Part shown: one piece after another, positions 1 to 11,365 of the stretch | Numbering within the stretch: position 1 is the first letter of the stretch | Layout: each line of letters begins with the position of its first letter | Source of the DNA: Nemertoderma westbladi | Lineage: Eukaryota > Xenacoelomorpha > Nemertodermatida > Nemertodermatidae | Assembly: GCA_032718475.1 (NCBI GenBank) | Contig: JAUCBJ010008061.1 | Coordinates: forward strand, 1-64,000 | Direction: 5' to 3' | DNA: 64,000 nt | Notes under the pieces: generated by a model | Told to the model about the DNA's origin: nothing | What the model saw: only the letters and a program-made list of their open reading frames with translations | Databases searched by the model: none | Made by a program: the position numbers and the translations under genes

Positions 1-221
1 AATAAACTAAACACAATAGAACAGGTTACAGTTTTATTTTTGAGAGTAATCAGGTGTTATTTGCGTCCAATGTCCCCTGGAGAGGGATGAGTTTTATTGC
101 TTCTATTTTCCCCTCCTATCTGGAGGTTGGAGAGTGGAAATAGGTAGTTGATCAGAGTTTGTGATTGAAGCCGTGAGATGTAAATCTGGTTATTATAAGT
201 CGGTTTTCCAGGTTACTGTTA
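1..221. other. Unassigned left flank
   Basis: No ORF, RNA gene or recognisable repeat is visible in this stretch before the first terminal-repeat array of transposon T1. Confidence 0.4.
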
Positions 222-322
222 CTTACTAAGTCGTGCGAACGACATACTAAGTCGTGCGAACAACTTAACTAACGCGTGCGAACGACTGAGTAACTCGTGC
301 GAACGACTTACTAAGTCGTGCG

Positions 323-865
323 TGTGACGGGATCCAAGAAGGATCCCGGTTTATCCGGTTTGTCAATTCACGCGTCCCCGCCGTGTGTGAAAGATAAAGG
401 AGTTTACGTCGTTCGTTGTATATAATGTCCGGGATATGTATAGTATAGATATAGATAATGGATAAGATAAATATTGTTGTACGCGGAAGGCGGGAAACGG
501 TAATTGAAATCCCGGTACTTCCCTAGCTAAACTACTGCTACTGTAACACCAATAACACTGAGATAACTGAATGAGATGATTACTGCCAACTGGTTATATT
601 GCACGGGTTGGCCTTGTTACTGTACCTAACCGATGCCTTTCCCCCCTCTGATTGGCTAATGTCCCTATTGGCGCCCTTTGGAGTGTTTCCGTTCACTCCA
701 CCTGTTGTCCCTCTGTTAGGGGTTTGGCCCCTGACCCTCATTGTGTTTCTCCTTCCCATTTTATTGGGGTGACACGAGTTGGTTGGTTACCCAATCTCGT
801 GGCCCCCAATATTGCTTAACGGTTGACTTTATGGGTTTGTGTTAGCGGAATTGGATAAGCTAACA
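323..865 (-). mobile_element. BEL/Pao solo LTR
   Basis: This 543-bp sequence starts TGTGACGGGATCC and ends GCTAACA on the plus strand, which is the reverse complement of a BEL LTR like those of E5. It is flanked by the exact 5-bp duplication GTGCG (318-322 and 866-870). No internal sequence remains, so it is a solo LTR left by LTR-LTR recombination. It is inserted in the 19-bp terminal array of T1, so it is younger than T1. Confidence 0.9.
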
Positions 866-1137
866 GTGCGAACGACATACTAAGTCGTGCGAACGACTTA
901 CTAACTCGTGCGAACGACTTACTAACTTTACTTTGATTGGCTAAATAATACTGGTAATAAAAGTACAACCTTTTTAGCGGGATTTTCAATTCAATCTACA
1001 GCATTTGTTGATGGCATTATTGGTTGAAAATATTATTATCAATGGCTGAACGCGCTCTGTTAATATCGACGTACTTTAACTTAGGCCTAACATACGGACA
1101 GATTTCATCTGCTTTAAAACTAAATAATGAAATTATC

Positions 1138-1410
1138 CTAAGCTGTGCTTGCGCCATCGATGTAACAGGTCTGTTGCATATTGTCAGTGTGATCTCTACG
1201 GATGAACTTCTGAAAGTCTCGAACGCGAACATTTTCTGTTCCAAAATCCCCACGAACAATCCGCGGATCACCCTTGTTCTCAGTTATCGCTTCCAGGAAG
1301 TAGCCCCCGATAAATTTACTGTCATTGTTGGTGTTATACACGTTCAACCAAATCATTTTCCGGGAATATCCATCAATGCACCCACTGGTTTCATTAGGGA
1401 TGTTACGCAT
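1138..1410 (-). pseudogene. Integrase (DDE) remnant of T1
   Basis: The 90-residue minus-strand remnant contains IDGYSRKMIWLNVYNTNND and RGDFGTENV. These match the regions around the second and third blocks of the T2 integrase (GAIDGFSRRVLWLN and RVDAGTENV). The second catalytic Asp lies in RGDFGTEN. The N-terminal third and the region with the catalytic Glu are missing, so no active enzyme can be made. Confidence 0.7.
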
Positions 1411-1948
1411 TACTTATTCGAATTAATTTTATTAAGAACGAGCGTAAGCGACTGAGTGAAATATGAAACGAGAGCCTGAAAGTGAAATACGGGTACGTAC
1501 TTTATTTAAATCGAATATTGTGGCGGAGTCACAATATTGTACAATACTCTAAATAGTAGGACCTATCTCACCTCCCCCCAAAACCTGAGATTTCGACTAC
1601 AGCTGTTCGATACAATAGTGAGATGGGAATGTTGCTTAGCAACACAGCAACAACACCTGACACTATAATCAGCTTATCTAACAGCGCTGACCGTAGATAA
1701 TACAGCTATTTACTGAATAAGTTAAAATAAAATTAATATGTTAAAGATATTATAATTTGCTACAATTATGTCGGTTGTATTGTCGGCCTAAGTTAAAGTA
1801 CGTCGATATTAACAGAGCGCGTTCAGCCATTGATAATAATATTTTCAACCAATAATGCCATCAACAAATGCTGTAGATTGAATTGAAAATCCCGCTAAAA
1901 AGGTTGTACTTTTATTACCAGTATTATTTAGCCAATCAAAGTAAAGTT

Positions 1949-2160
1949 AGTAAGTCGTTCGCACGAGTTAGTAAGTCGTTCGCACGACGTTAGTAAGTCG
2001 TTCGCACGACTTAGTAAGTCGTTCGCACGAGTTAGTAAGTCGTTCGCACGACTTAGTAAGTCGTTCGCACGACTTAGTAAGTCGTTCGCACGACTTAGTA
2101 AGTCGTTCGCACGACTTAGTAAGTCGTTCGCACGACATACTAAGTCGTTCGCACGAGTTA
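1949..2160. repeat. 19-bp tandem array at right end of T1
   Basis: About 11 copies of TTAGTAAGTCGTTCGCACG with few changes form the right subterminal array. The left array (222-322 and 866-925) has the same unit inverted. Such arrays usually serve as multiple transposase binding sites; that role is inferred. Confidence 0.85.
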
Positions 2161-2161
2161 G

Positions 2162-5100
2162 CGGAAAAAAATATTTTTTTTTCTCATGTCCCTTTAGGGG
2201 CTCCGTAGCGGCGTAGGATTTTTCCTTTTTACATTTAACGTGTTTGGTGAATGTCAAAGTGGGCTGGAGTGTAACGCCTAAATACTCATAGTGGTCACAG
2301 ATCTTTATTGGTTTCCCGTCGTATTGAAATTTATCGTAAAGGTTAGAGCTATTTTATTTGGTAATAACATTTAATGGAGGGGTTTTGGGATGGTTTATTG
2401 TCAGCTTTTTTTTTAATCGAATTTAGCATAATGACTTTTGTTGTCCACTCAATGACTTCTATCTAATATATATGTATGTACCGGTAGTTCTTCTAACTGT
2501 CAGACATATGATTCATGGACTGCTAGACAGTTGATTTCACCGTGCCTGAGGCAAAACATTGATTTCTGGACTATCAGATGTTTTATTTTACAATGATTGT
2601 GGCAAAACATTCCAATTGTTGATATCTTGACAATAAGCTCTATTTAGATTTCCCTATGCCTGTGGTGAAAAAAAACTCTAAATTTGATAATTTCTGCTGT
2701 CAGATAGTCGATTTCCATATGACTGGAGTAAAACACTCCTTTTCTAACCAAAAACAATTACCAATTGAGGGAAATGAGCAGGTGACAGAGATAGGCTTTT
2801 CTAATCTAAACAATAAATTATCACTTCAGCCATTGATGGAAAGGACCAAGTTACAGAAGGGCATTTCTAACCAAAATATTAAACGATCATTTACCAAAGG
2901 AGAGAAGGGAACAGATTACACATGCGGACTTTTCTTACCAAAACAATAAATGATAAATGTACCAATTGAGGGAAATGAGCAGGTTACAGAGGCAGGTTTT
3001 TCGGTTTTTTTTTAACCAAAACAATAAAAGATCACTTAAGGGGAGATGGTACCCCAGAACTTTTCAAAAATTTAAAAATTTTCGAAATTTTTATTTTATT
3101 AATTCTAAATCAGAATTTAACGCAGATTTCGGAATTCGAAATCCTAACATCACATCATAAGCTTAAGTTGTCTGTTTTTCTGTTTGTCTGTCTATTGGTC
3201 TGTTTTTCTGTTTGTCAACAAATTATGGATATAAAAAATGTACACCACCTAACTAAAATTATTGCTACATGGGTTTTCGTGGTCGCGGATTTCATTTTCG
3301 GGGTCAGTTTTCAATTTTGACGTAATCTAGTTTGTTTGTCCGTTTGTCCGTCTGTCGGTCTGTCGTCAAAAACATAACGAATATAAAAAATAAATAAACA
3401 GGTAAGCAATAGAGTCTTACACCCTACAAAACAATAAAAAAAACATAGAATCAGGACATTACGCTCATTTATATATATTTTATATATATTTTATATATAT
3501 ATATATTACATATTTTATATATATATAACAAGCCCCTGTTAGTCAGGATGTAGCGTACGACCTTTAATTAAAAACATAACGAATCACACTACGTAACTAA
3601 AATTTTCACTATGGGGTTTTTAAGGTCGGTGATTTCATTTCTGGTGTTATCTTTCCTGTTTGGAGGACTCTATTATGCCTGTTATTTGTCTGCCAGTCGA
3701 TCTGTCTGTCAAGAAAGACATACAGACAGACTTAAACAGACAGTCTAGGTCATTTAATTATTAAAAATGACATGGGAAATGAAATCAGCGACTAGGAAAT
3801 CCCCCATATCAGAAATTATAGTAAAGTGATGTGTTTACTTATATTTTATCAGTCAGACAGACAGACAGACAGATAGACATACAGACAGTCCAGATGTTAT
3901 CAAACATTAAAACATGTATTAGAAATGAAATCAGCGACTAGGAAAACCCCCATATCTGAAATTTCATTCAGGTGATATGCCTCCTTATATTTTGACAGAC
4001 AGACAGACATAAAAACAGACAAACAGACATTCTAGGTTCAGTCAAATATTAAAATTGACATCGGAAATGGAATCAGCGACTAGGAAAACCCACCATATCA
4101 CAAATTATAGTAAAGGGTGTGCTTACTTATTTAATGTCTGTAAGATTGATAGTCAGACAGACAGACATACAGATTGACAGACAAACAGACAGTCCAGATG
4201 TCATCAAACATTAAAACAGAAATCAGAAATGAATTCAGCGACTACGAAAACCCCTAAATCGTAAATTTTGGTTCGCTGGAGTAGTTTATTATATTTTGGC
4301 TTATTTTTGAAATTTCTTGCGTTTTACGTAAAATTAGCGGGGAGGTTTGAAAATTAAAATGCGTTTTTCTCAGCATCTTGTATTTCGTGAAATTTAGAAA
4401 TAAATGTAACTTTTGCTTGAGAACGGCTTGATGGAATTGGTTGAAATTTTCGCAGCAGGTTTGTTGTAGTGAGACACAATTGTGGAACCTCTAAAAACAT
4501 ATGTTTAAAACAATTATCAAATGTATTTCTAATATAAACTTCGAAAATGTGTCATTTGTTGGTTTTGGGTGCAATTAAGTGACCCTCAAACATAGACACA
4601 AACAAAAATTTCAAATTTTTTTAGGTTCAAGGTGTGTCTCGATAGTTACTGCGCCATTCTGGAAATTTTCATGAAATTCCATATGGTAGAACGAGTGTAA
4701 TGGGTACATATGTGTTAATAGTAAAATGTATGGAGATAGCCTGGGGTACCAGCTCCCCTTAACAATTAAGGGAAAGGAGCAGGTTACAGAGGCGGATCTT
4801 TATAACCAAAACAATAAACGATCACTTTACCAATTAAGGGAAAAGAGCACGGCGGCAGTATTTCATTTATATTTCTCTATATATCCATTCATGGGACACC
4901 TTTATTAGGACACCCTTATTGGACACCTTTATTGGGACACCATCTTTGCTTTATTATCTTACAATTATTGTGCTGTATTTTGTATTCTATTATATTCTCC
5001 ATCTGTTCAATGTTATTTCCTATATTGTATGTATAAACTGCACTCACCATTTATTGGTTATGTATTAAATTAAAGTTACAATTTCACAATTACATGAAAT

Positions 5101-5226
5101 TATATGTGTGTCTATTTACTACTCTGTAATTTTGACCCTCAAGTTTGCTAATCAATTTCTAACACGAAGCAACATGTTATTGCAACTTTTTGCTGGACTG
5201 ACTCCTCATACGTTATTGCAAAAACA
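2162..5226. repeat. Non-coding region with tandem and simple repeats
   Basis: No convincing gene is present. A unit of about 70 bp containing GAAATGAGCAGGTTACAGAG and AACCAAAACAATAAACGATCA recurs near 2750-3040 and 4745-4850. Between 3700 and 4260 there are four imperfect copies of a unit of 140-165 bp, each with ATGAAATCAGCGACTAGGAA followed by a GACA/GTCT microsatellite. Similar AAATCAGCGAC-type text in reverse also occurs near 3270 and 10615. An AT microsatellite lies at 3470-3530. This looks like dispersed repeats rather than genes. Confidence 0.6.
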
Positions 5227-5965
5227 AGTAAGGGGGGGGGGGGGGGAATCTACAAAAATTTATTCACAATAATATATAGAACCATGGCCTACTACTGTAT
5301 ATTTATAAATACAGGTACTATATAAATATAGTAGGCCATGATAGAACCAACTTGGACAACTAAAGAGTAAAATTATGAAATAATTGTGTCTTTGGAAACA
5401 TTGAAGTCTGTTTACGCATCCCATATATTACACAAATCCCGACGTTTGTGATGTTTGCGAAAATCGCAACGTTTGCGAATTTCGCTAAAACCGCAGCGCT
5501 TGCAAAATTTGCGAAGCCATTATAATACATAAAGAAAAAATCCCCGACGTTTGCGAAATTTGCAATAAATTGGCCTTTGCCGATTGGCTGGCTGTCAGAA
5601 TGTTGCTCGTACAGTAGATCAGCAGTGAGCTGCACTGATCTCTCAATGGGATGTGAGAGGAAAGGAGCCAATACAATGGGCCAATTGTATTGGCTCCTTT
5701 CCTCTCTATTTTATGCCCTTATAAGGCTATAAGAAGTTGTTTTTTACCCAAGAAGATGCACATACCAAAAGCAGCAATATTTTTACTGGCAGTTCCAAAT
5801 TTTTCACAGATATTTTATTATGGTAGTCAACATTTCTAAATTAACAAATTCAAAATGACATCTTTAAATTCTTCCAAATTTGAGAGTGATTTCAACACAA
5901 ACAAACATAAATGACCACAAATAACTGAAATTACTACTTTGTACATTATCAGTATTTTTGTTGAC
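5227..5965. repeat. Poly-G run, palindromes and simple repeats
   Basis: A run of about 20 G lies at 5227-5247. An inverted repeat built on CATGGCCTACTA and its complement spans about 5283-5340. A phased repeat of GTTTGCGAAATT-like text lies at 5440-5575. A 22-bp perfect hairpin lies at 5655-5706. No gene was recognised. Confidence 0.5.
5655..5706. repeat. Perfect 22-bp hairpin
   Basis: Arms of 22 bp (GAGAGGAAAGGAGCCAATAC... and its exact complement) are separated by 8 bp. No coding sequence is nearby. It could be a fold-back element core or a small hairpin RNA source. Confidence 0.7.
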
Positions 5966-6281
5966 ATAACCCTTGTAATAAATTACTGATTATTAGTTAG
6001 TTGAGTTAGTTGATTCCCTTACAGTTGTGAGACCGGAATAGTTTTTGACCGTCGTCGTTATTAGATCATTACTACTGTATATCGTTGTTACTGTTACTGT
6101 GCACTGCATATCATCATATTCAGACTGTGCTATTATCAACTGCTGTGATTATCAACACTGACAATTTAACTCTTTATTTCCAATGGCCTTCGGCCTAAGA
6201 TATCCAGCAATCAGCCAGCAGCTTACGAACGCGACGACGCGTACAACCTACACTGGTCGGGAGCTGATACTGTCAACTCCA
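5966..6281 (+). repeat. E1 5' LTR, 3' part only
   Basis: Matches 9690-10002 with small differences and ends at the same base (CAACTCCA). Upstream sequence does not match the first half of the 3' LTR, so this copy is truncated. Confidence 0.75.
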
Positions 6282-7539
6282 GTCGACGGGCCCGACGAGT
6301 GAACCACACCCAACAGCAAAGGAGTCTGTACTCCTACCATCCAGCGCGCTGGAAGTACAAGCGATGGGAATGGCAACACTCATCGACGCGCTGAAGACTA
6401 GGATCGAGCTGCCACCAGTGGAGCCCTTCAAGTTCAAAGGTAATAAGCTGGAGGAATATCTGCAATTCCGGCTTATGTACAGCAATGAAATCTTAACGAC
6501 GAACCTGAAGCAGGCGGAGTGCCTTAAATACTTACAAGTCTACACAGGGGGGCCAGCATACGACATCGTGAGACAATACCAAGGTATTGAAGGAAGATTC
6601 ACGACTGGATGGCGAGCCTTGGACAGGGAATTCGGACATCCTGCGAAGATTATCCTACAAACCTTAAGGGGAATAACATCAGGCGGACTACAGGACGACC
6701 CTGTCAGCATCAAAACCTTCGCCAACAAAGTAGAAAAGGCGCTAATAGTATTAAAGACCCTGGATGCACCTTACGAACTCAATGCATCAAGCAACATCAT
6801 TGCAATAACGCAGGCACTACCGATCTGGCTGAGAAACAAGTGGAGAAAGATCGCTTTCTCCACCCGGGAGAAGAAAAGTGCGGAGCCAGGGCTGGAGGAG
6901 ATGTTGAACTTCCTTAACTATGAAGCGGAATTAATCACAGACCCAATATATAGTGAGGAGAGTCTCGGTAAGGTACTGAAAGCGGAATGCAGCCGGCCTA
7001 AACCCAAACATAGCCCGGCGGGCGCATTTCCGAGAGTGAGGCAATCGTTGCCGTATGCAACCGTCGTGGGGACTTGTAGTCCACAGCACAGCCGTGGTGA
7101 CTATGGAGGAAACAACACCACTGACACGGGTTTGCCCAACCAAAACAACAAACCATCCGACTCGGATCTGGACGAAATACGCAAGACGCTATACAGAGAG
7201 CGTTATAGTCCATACTATAGGTGTCAAATACATAGAAAGTATGTGCATATGTGGGAAACGATGCATAAGACCATAGATTGTGACCAGTGGCAGGCACTGC
7301 TGAAAGAAGATCGATTAGCCTATACAGGGAGATTTGGGTTATGCCACAGATGCGCGGTGGGAGGACATACAAAGGATAGGTTTCGAGAGAACCCACCAAA
7401 GTACACTGAGAGTGATGGAACTGAAGGCCACATGATGGCGACGAGCACCGTGGGAGCAAGGAGAATAGTAGGAGAGGATGGGCTATCGGTCATGACACTA
7501 ATGTTGGTCGATTGCGGAGCAGGGTGGCCAAAAAGATAG
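6282..7539 (+). pseudogene. E1 polyprotein, DUF1759 and zinc-knuckle part
   Basis: The reading frame opens right after the LTR with text homologous to E3 (…TGPTSEPHPT…). From the ATG at 6364 it encodes a DUF1759-type (Pao gag-like) domain: MGMATLIDALKTRIELPPVE, then EEYLQFR, QAECLKYLQVYTGGPAYD and DREFGHPAKI, about 80% identical by eye to E5. A CCHC knuckle follows (CHRCAVGGHTKDRF) in which the last Cys has become Phe. The protease motif DSGA reads DCGA here, and the frame breaks about 15 bases later at 7539 because roughly 25 bases are missing relative to E5. This product cannot be a working protease. Confidence 0.8.
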
Positions 7540-8318
7540 GGTTACGGACGAGGCCTAGTAAAATTGTGGTAACCACTATTTCCAGTAAGGACGAGGTCAT
7601 GAGAATGAGGACGGGACGATGCGAGATAGCAGCGATAACACCAGGGTGCGATTATGGGGCTACCATCGAACCCATTCAGATAATAGAGTCAAGCAATATT
7701 AACGCCAGGTGGCTCACAAAGATCGAGGTCGAGCAATACCAGTACCTGGATAATATTGATTTCTCCGTGCCCGAACTGTACATCCCGAAAGTATCTCTTA
7801 TAGTCGGCATGGATTGTCCGACAGCCCACGAGAGACTACAAACCATTTTCGGCGATGACAGAGAGCGAGACCCGGTGGCTATTCTCACGCCATTCGGATG
7901 GACGCTCAGTGGCCCAATAAAGACAAGGATTCCGTTTAGCGTGTTCGAATCTTCAGGATGCATGCTATCCTGTACCGTTGAGGAGAAGTCAAAGACGGGT
8001 GATGGGGAGATCCCATGTGAGGAGCGGCCCGGGGAAGGATATAAGGAGTCTGGGATGGGTATGGATCTGGAACCACGCATAGTGGAGCATGGTGAAAGGG
8101 TGGAGGATAAGCCCAGAGATATACCGCCGATAGATGAGTCAGGAGGAGAAGCAACAGCAAGAGAGTGGGCGGAGGAGAATGGGTTCGACACAGAGGATCT
8201 AGAGGCGATGGGATGGAACACAGATGTTCCTGGCGAGTATCGGTATGAGGATGGACAAGAGTGGACGGTGAGATATCCGGAGAGATCAAAAGTCTGGAAC
8301 AGACGCCGGTCCAGTTGA
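7530..8318 (+). pseudogene. E1 protease remainder (DUF1758) fused to replacement segment
   Basis: In a second frame the retropepsin-like DUF1758 continues (KKIGLRTRPS, ISSKDEVMRMRTGRCEI, VGMDCPTAHERLQTIFG, TPFGWTLSGPIKT). Where E5 goes on to reverse transcriptase, E1 has an unrelated acidic segment that includes REWAEENGFDTEDLEAMGWN and YRYEDGQEWTVRYPE. The same segment follows the protease in E3, so the change is shared and not a private deletion. The function of the replacement segment is unknown. The frame ends at 8318. Confidence 0.7.
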
Positions 8319-9343
8319 GAAGTATACCGATGGGGAGGAGGTCGAATAGGAGGACAGGGTGGAAGGGGAGAGGATGTGGGAGGATTAGACCAAGGGCGGA
8401 GAAGCCGATGATGAAGCATGACAAAGGAAGCAGGGAAGTTGGAGGAGACGTGTTGTACATGCACATGAGGTTGGCACAGTGCGAGGGTGCATTAAATGGT
8501 AAGCCATTATGCATACCGAAGGATGACCGGGGGTCATCGGGGGCTTTAACGCTGGCGCACATATTGAGGGGGAGGCCAGCAGAGGTGGCATGTACCAGTG
8601 AGGATGAGATAAAGGGCGGCATTCTACCGCCAAGTGACGACAAGATGAAGGGTGGCATTTTGCCGCCAAGGGACAATGATGAGGAGATCTGTGAGGTGGC
8701 GGAAAGACCCGATTTAAGGATGGAGGAGAAGGGAAGGTCAGATCCAACAGAGTTTGGTACGATGTACAAACGTACATAATTTAAGCACTAATGCCGGGTC
8801 AATGGGACCATACACACGTAGTAACACTGGGTCAATGGGACCATATGCCGGGTCAATGGGACTAATCGACTAGAACAGCAGGACGAGACTTTGGACGGAT
8901 CTCACTGACATGATGTACACATATATAGGGTCGAATGAGAATGAGAGTATGAGGGGGAATGAGAGTGAAGAGGTATGTGAAGAAGTGAAGAAGTGTGCGA
9001 GGAAGTGAAAGAAGTGCGAGATTCGAGTGTGGGGAGCGAGCATGGAGGGGGATGAGTCCCAAGGGACTGGCGAGAGAGGAAGGGACGATAAAGTCCGTGA
9101 GAAAATTGTGTGAGGAGTGAGGGCAATCATCTAAAAAACAGAGACACCAGATACCTTGGTACAGCTTAGCACGCAGATGTACCAAGGATGGGTAGTGATA
9201 ACAGACCCATGAGGGCTGGCCTGGAAAGCCGACCCCGAGAAAAAAAATCCACCCCACATCCAATAGTAGATTGGATTCCAGCGGAATTGAAGCGCATTTG
9301 AGGTTGATGCTATCTTCTCACTGGGAAGATAGCATGGGGGGAG
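8319..9343 (+). other. E1 replacement region and 3' untranslated region
   Basis: In the frame open to 8779 there is text shared with E3 (KGGILPPRD, AERPDLR). From 8790 to 8870 GGGTCAATGGGACC recurs three times. The segment 9150-9343 matches the 3' region of other BEL copies (GGCCTGGAAAGCCGAC…, then the polypurine tract just before 9344). There is no reverse transcriptase or integrase text. Confidence 0.6.
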
Positions 9344-10002
9344 TGTAAGCGGATTCAATTCCGTGCATTACCCACCGAAAATGGGACTAGTGGCATTTTA
9401 CCAATATAGTTGGCGATGTGAGATTACCAATAATAATCTCACCTCATAACCAACTGGGGGGGGGGGGGGGATACACGCTGTAAGCCACAGAGAGAGGTGA
9501 AAGGTCAAACCACCTCAGAGGGAGAAACCAGCTAGTGAGGCTAGCACCGGGGGGTAACACCTACAGGGAGTGGCGAAGTGACAATTAGTATGTAAGCCAA
9601 TAGCGGGCAGGAGAGCACGTTGGGGAGGACAAGAGCGCATCCATTGGGTATTAGAGACCGCCCAGTAGTGTAGGGCTAAAACCAATATATGTCAGTGATA
9701 TAACTGTTGTAATCACTGATTATTAGTTAGTTGATTTAGTTGATTCCCTTACGGTTGTGAGACCGGAATAGTTTTTGACCGTGGTCTTTATTAGATCATT
9801 ACTATATTGTTGTTACTGTTATTGTGCACTGCATATCATCATATTCAGACTGTGCTATTATCAACTGCTGTGATTATCAACACTGACAATTTAACTATTT
9901 ATTTCCAATGGCCTTCGGCCTAAAATATCCAGCACTCAGCCAGCAGCTTACGAACGCGACGACGCGTACAACCTACACTGGGAGCTGATACTGTCAACTC
10001 CA
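9344..10002 (+). repeat. E1 3' LTR
   Basis: A 659-bp LTR starting TGTAAGCGG and ending CTCCA, immediately after the polypurine tract GATAGCATGGGGGGAG. It contains a run of about 14 G near 9460. It is a different LTR subfamily from those of E3, E4 and E5. Confidence 0.75.
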
Positions 10003-11356
10003 TCAGTCCCGTCCCAATCTTTACCAATGTATTTTATCACTTCAAGTGGAGGTTCAAGAGTACAGTCGAGAGTAAAGCTACCAAAGTAACAATTCACAAA
10101 TTGTGCCTTCCATTAACACGCCCAGTGGGTCTCACTGCCAGAACCTTCGTTGGGCGCATGTTAGAAAATTCGCCAAAGACGTCCAGGTGGACGTCTTTGG
10201 CCGAACGAATTCAGTTTTCCTGGATTTCCTAGGTAATGCATCCCTCATGAATAATCCTCTAAAAATTCGGGTAAAACTGAGTGATATGAAGAAGAATTAA
10301 CTCTATGATATAGTTCACAAGATAAACTACAATGAATTAGCTCTAAATGAGTGTAGTATCACAATAGAATCTATCAAATTACCAAAGGGATTTATTTGGT
10401 AGACTAGATCTGCTGAAAAACCATGTTGGAAACAAAAGGTCAGTTGTAGGAATAAAATATACAGACGCAATTTGTTTAGCTCGATTAGTTATTCTTAGAT
10501 AATCGCCTTTAAAGATCAAACCTTCCCGCCTAAATCTACCTGTATGGGGTCCTTGGTTGGTTAATAGCGTGTGACATGAAGGAAGCACACCACCGAGCTA
10601 AAATTAGATTTATTGGGGGTTTTCGGGGTCGCTAATTTCATTTCCTATGCCTGTTTTAATATTCGGTGGAATGTACTGTAGTCAGTGTAGTTGTCTGTTT
10701 ATTGGTTGTCTGTCTCCTTTTGATCTAACGCGATTAGATCTAACTGACATGACATGTCGAATCTACTTCCATCACAAATCATATGATTTTCATACATAGG
10801 ATTTTAGATGATGTGGATGATTTTACGCTTATAATACTGTACTGTGGATGGCCATTCTTTACAGTATATATTTTGCTACTCCTCTCTACAGATGATAACA
10901 AGTCCTCCGGATTAACCTCAGGGCCGATACCATCTGAGCTAACTTTCTTGGCTAATATTATCCCCCTCATATCATCTATATGGTCCTGTGTACCTGTACA
11001 CTACATCAAATTTAATAAAAACAATTGTTTCAATTAAAATAACCTCGCAGCAACTTTTCATGCCCATTCATCCACCAGTTCCCTCTGTCCAAATCGAGTT
11101 AAATAATTAAATTGTTCATTACAGTAATAATATTGTCTTTTAGATGAAATTTTCGATTTGTCAACTTTATCGGTTTTCATTGACTCACCTACTGTAGTAT
11201 CACCACATTATTACAAGTGCAAACCTCTTGAAAACCCTCAGCGAGTAAAACCCGAATAAATCACCAGGCCCTGACCAAATATCAGACATGGAGGTTCACT
11301 AAACTAGCAACCGTTAACGCAGCCCCTGTCCAAATAATCCTTCAAAGCATTTGACA
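10003..11356. other. Unassigned region
   Basis: There is no convincing gene. A 65-codon open frame without ATG at 10103-10300 contains a short stretch faintly like a fucosyltransferase (SHCQNLRW…VDVFGRTN) and a perfect 13-bp inverted repeat (CCAAAGACGTCCA). Near 10615 there is one copy of the GGGTTTTCGGGGTCGCTAATTT dispersed repeat seen near 3270. Confidence 0.35.
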
Positions 11357-11365
11357 ATGGAATTA

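Larger units (their letters stand above)
222..2161 (-). mobile_element. T1: decayed TIR DNA transposon with integrase remnant
   Basis: Two arms, about 904-1087 and 1785-1965, are perfect inverted repeats over roughly 165 bp. Outside them lie arrays of a 19-bp motif (core CGTGCGAACGACTTACTAA on the left, its complement on the right), with about 8 copies on the left and about 11 on the right (1949-2160). The left array is split by a solo LTR. Between the arms is the remnant of a DDE integrase on the minus strand. The terminal motif resembles that of T2 (CGTTCGAACGACTTTAC), and both carry the same integrase family, so T1 is probably a deleted relative of T2. No target duplication was found because the arrays make the exact ends ambiguous. 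Confidence 0.75.
5966..10002 (+). mobile_element. E1: defective BEL/Pao retrotransposon
   Basis: A direct repeat of about 315 bp (5966-6281 and about 9690-10002) marks the 3' part of the LTRs. The 3' LTR (9344-10002) follows a purine tract with the text GATAGCATGGGGGGAG. The 5' LTR lacks its first half. It is joined directly to coding sequence homologous to the middle of the E3 polyprotein, so the primer-binding region and gag are deleted. Inside are a gag-like DUF1759 domain, a damaged zinc knuckle and a damaged protease. RT, RNase H and integrase are absent. Confidence 0.85.

Noticed and set aside
1949-2160. Regular array looks like a CRISPR
   Set aside because: Units are contiguous 19-bp repeats with no unique spacers, are mirrored at the other end of T1, and the DNA is animal.
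7676-9263. Long Ser/Pro-rich minus-strand frames opposite E1
   Set aside because: They are antisense shadows of the E1 polyprotein and purine-rich 3' region.
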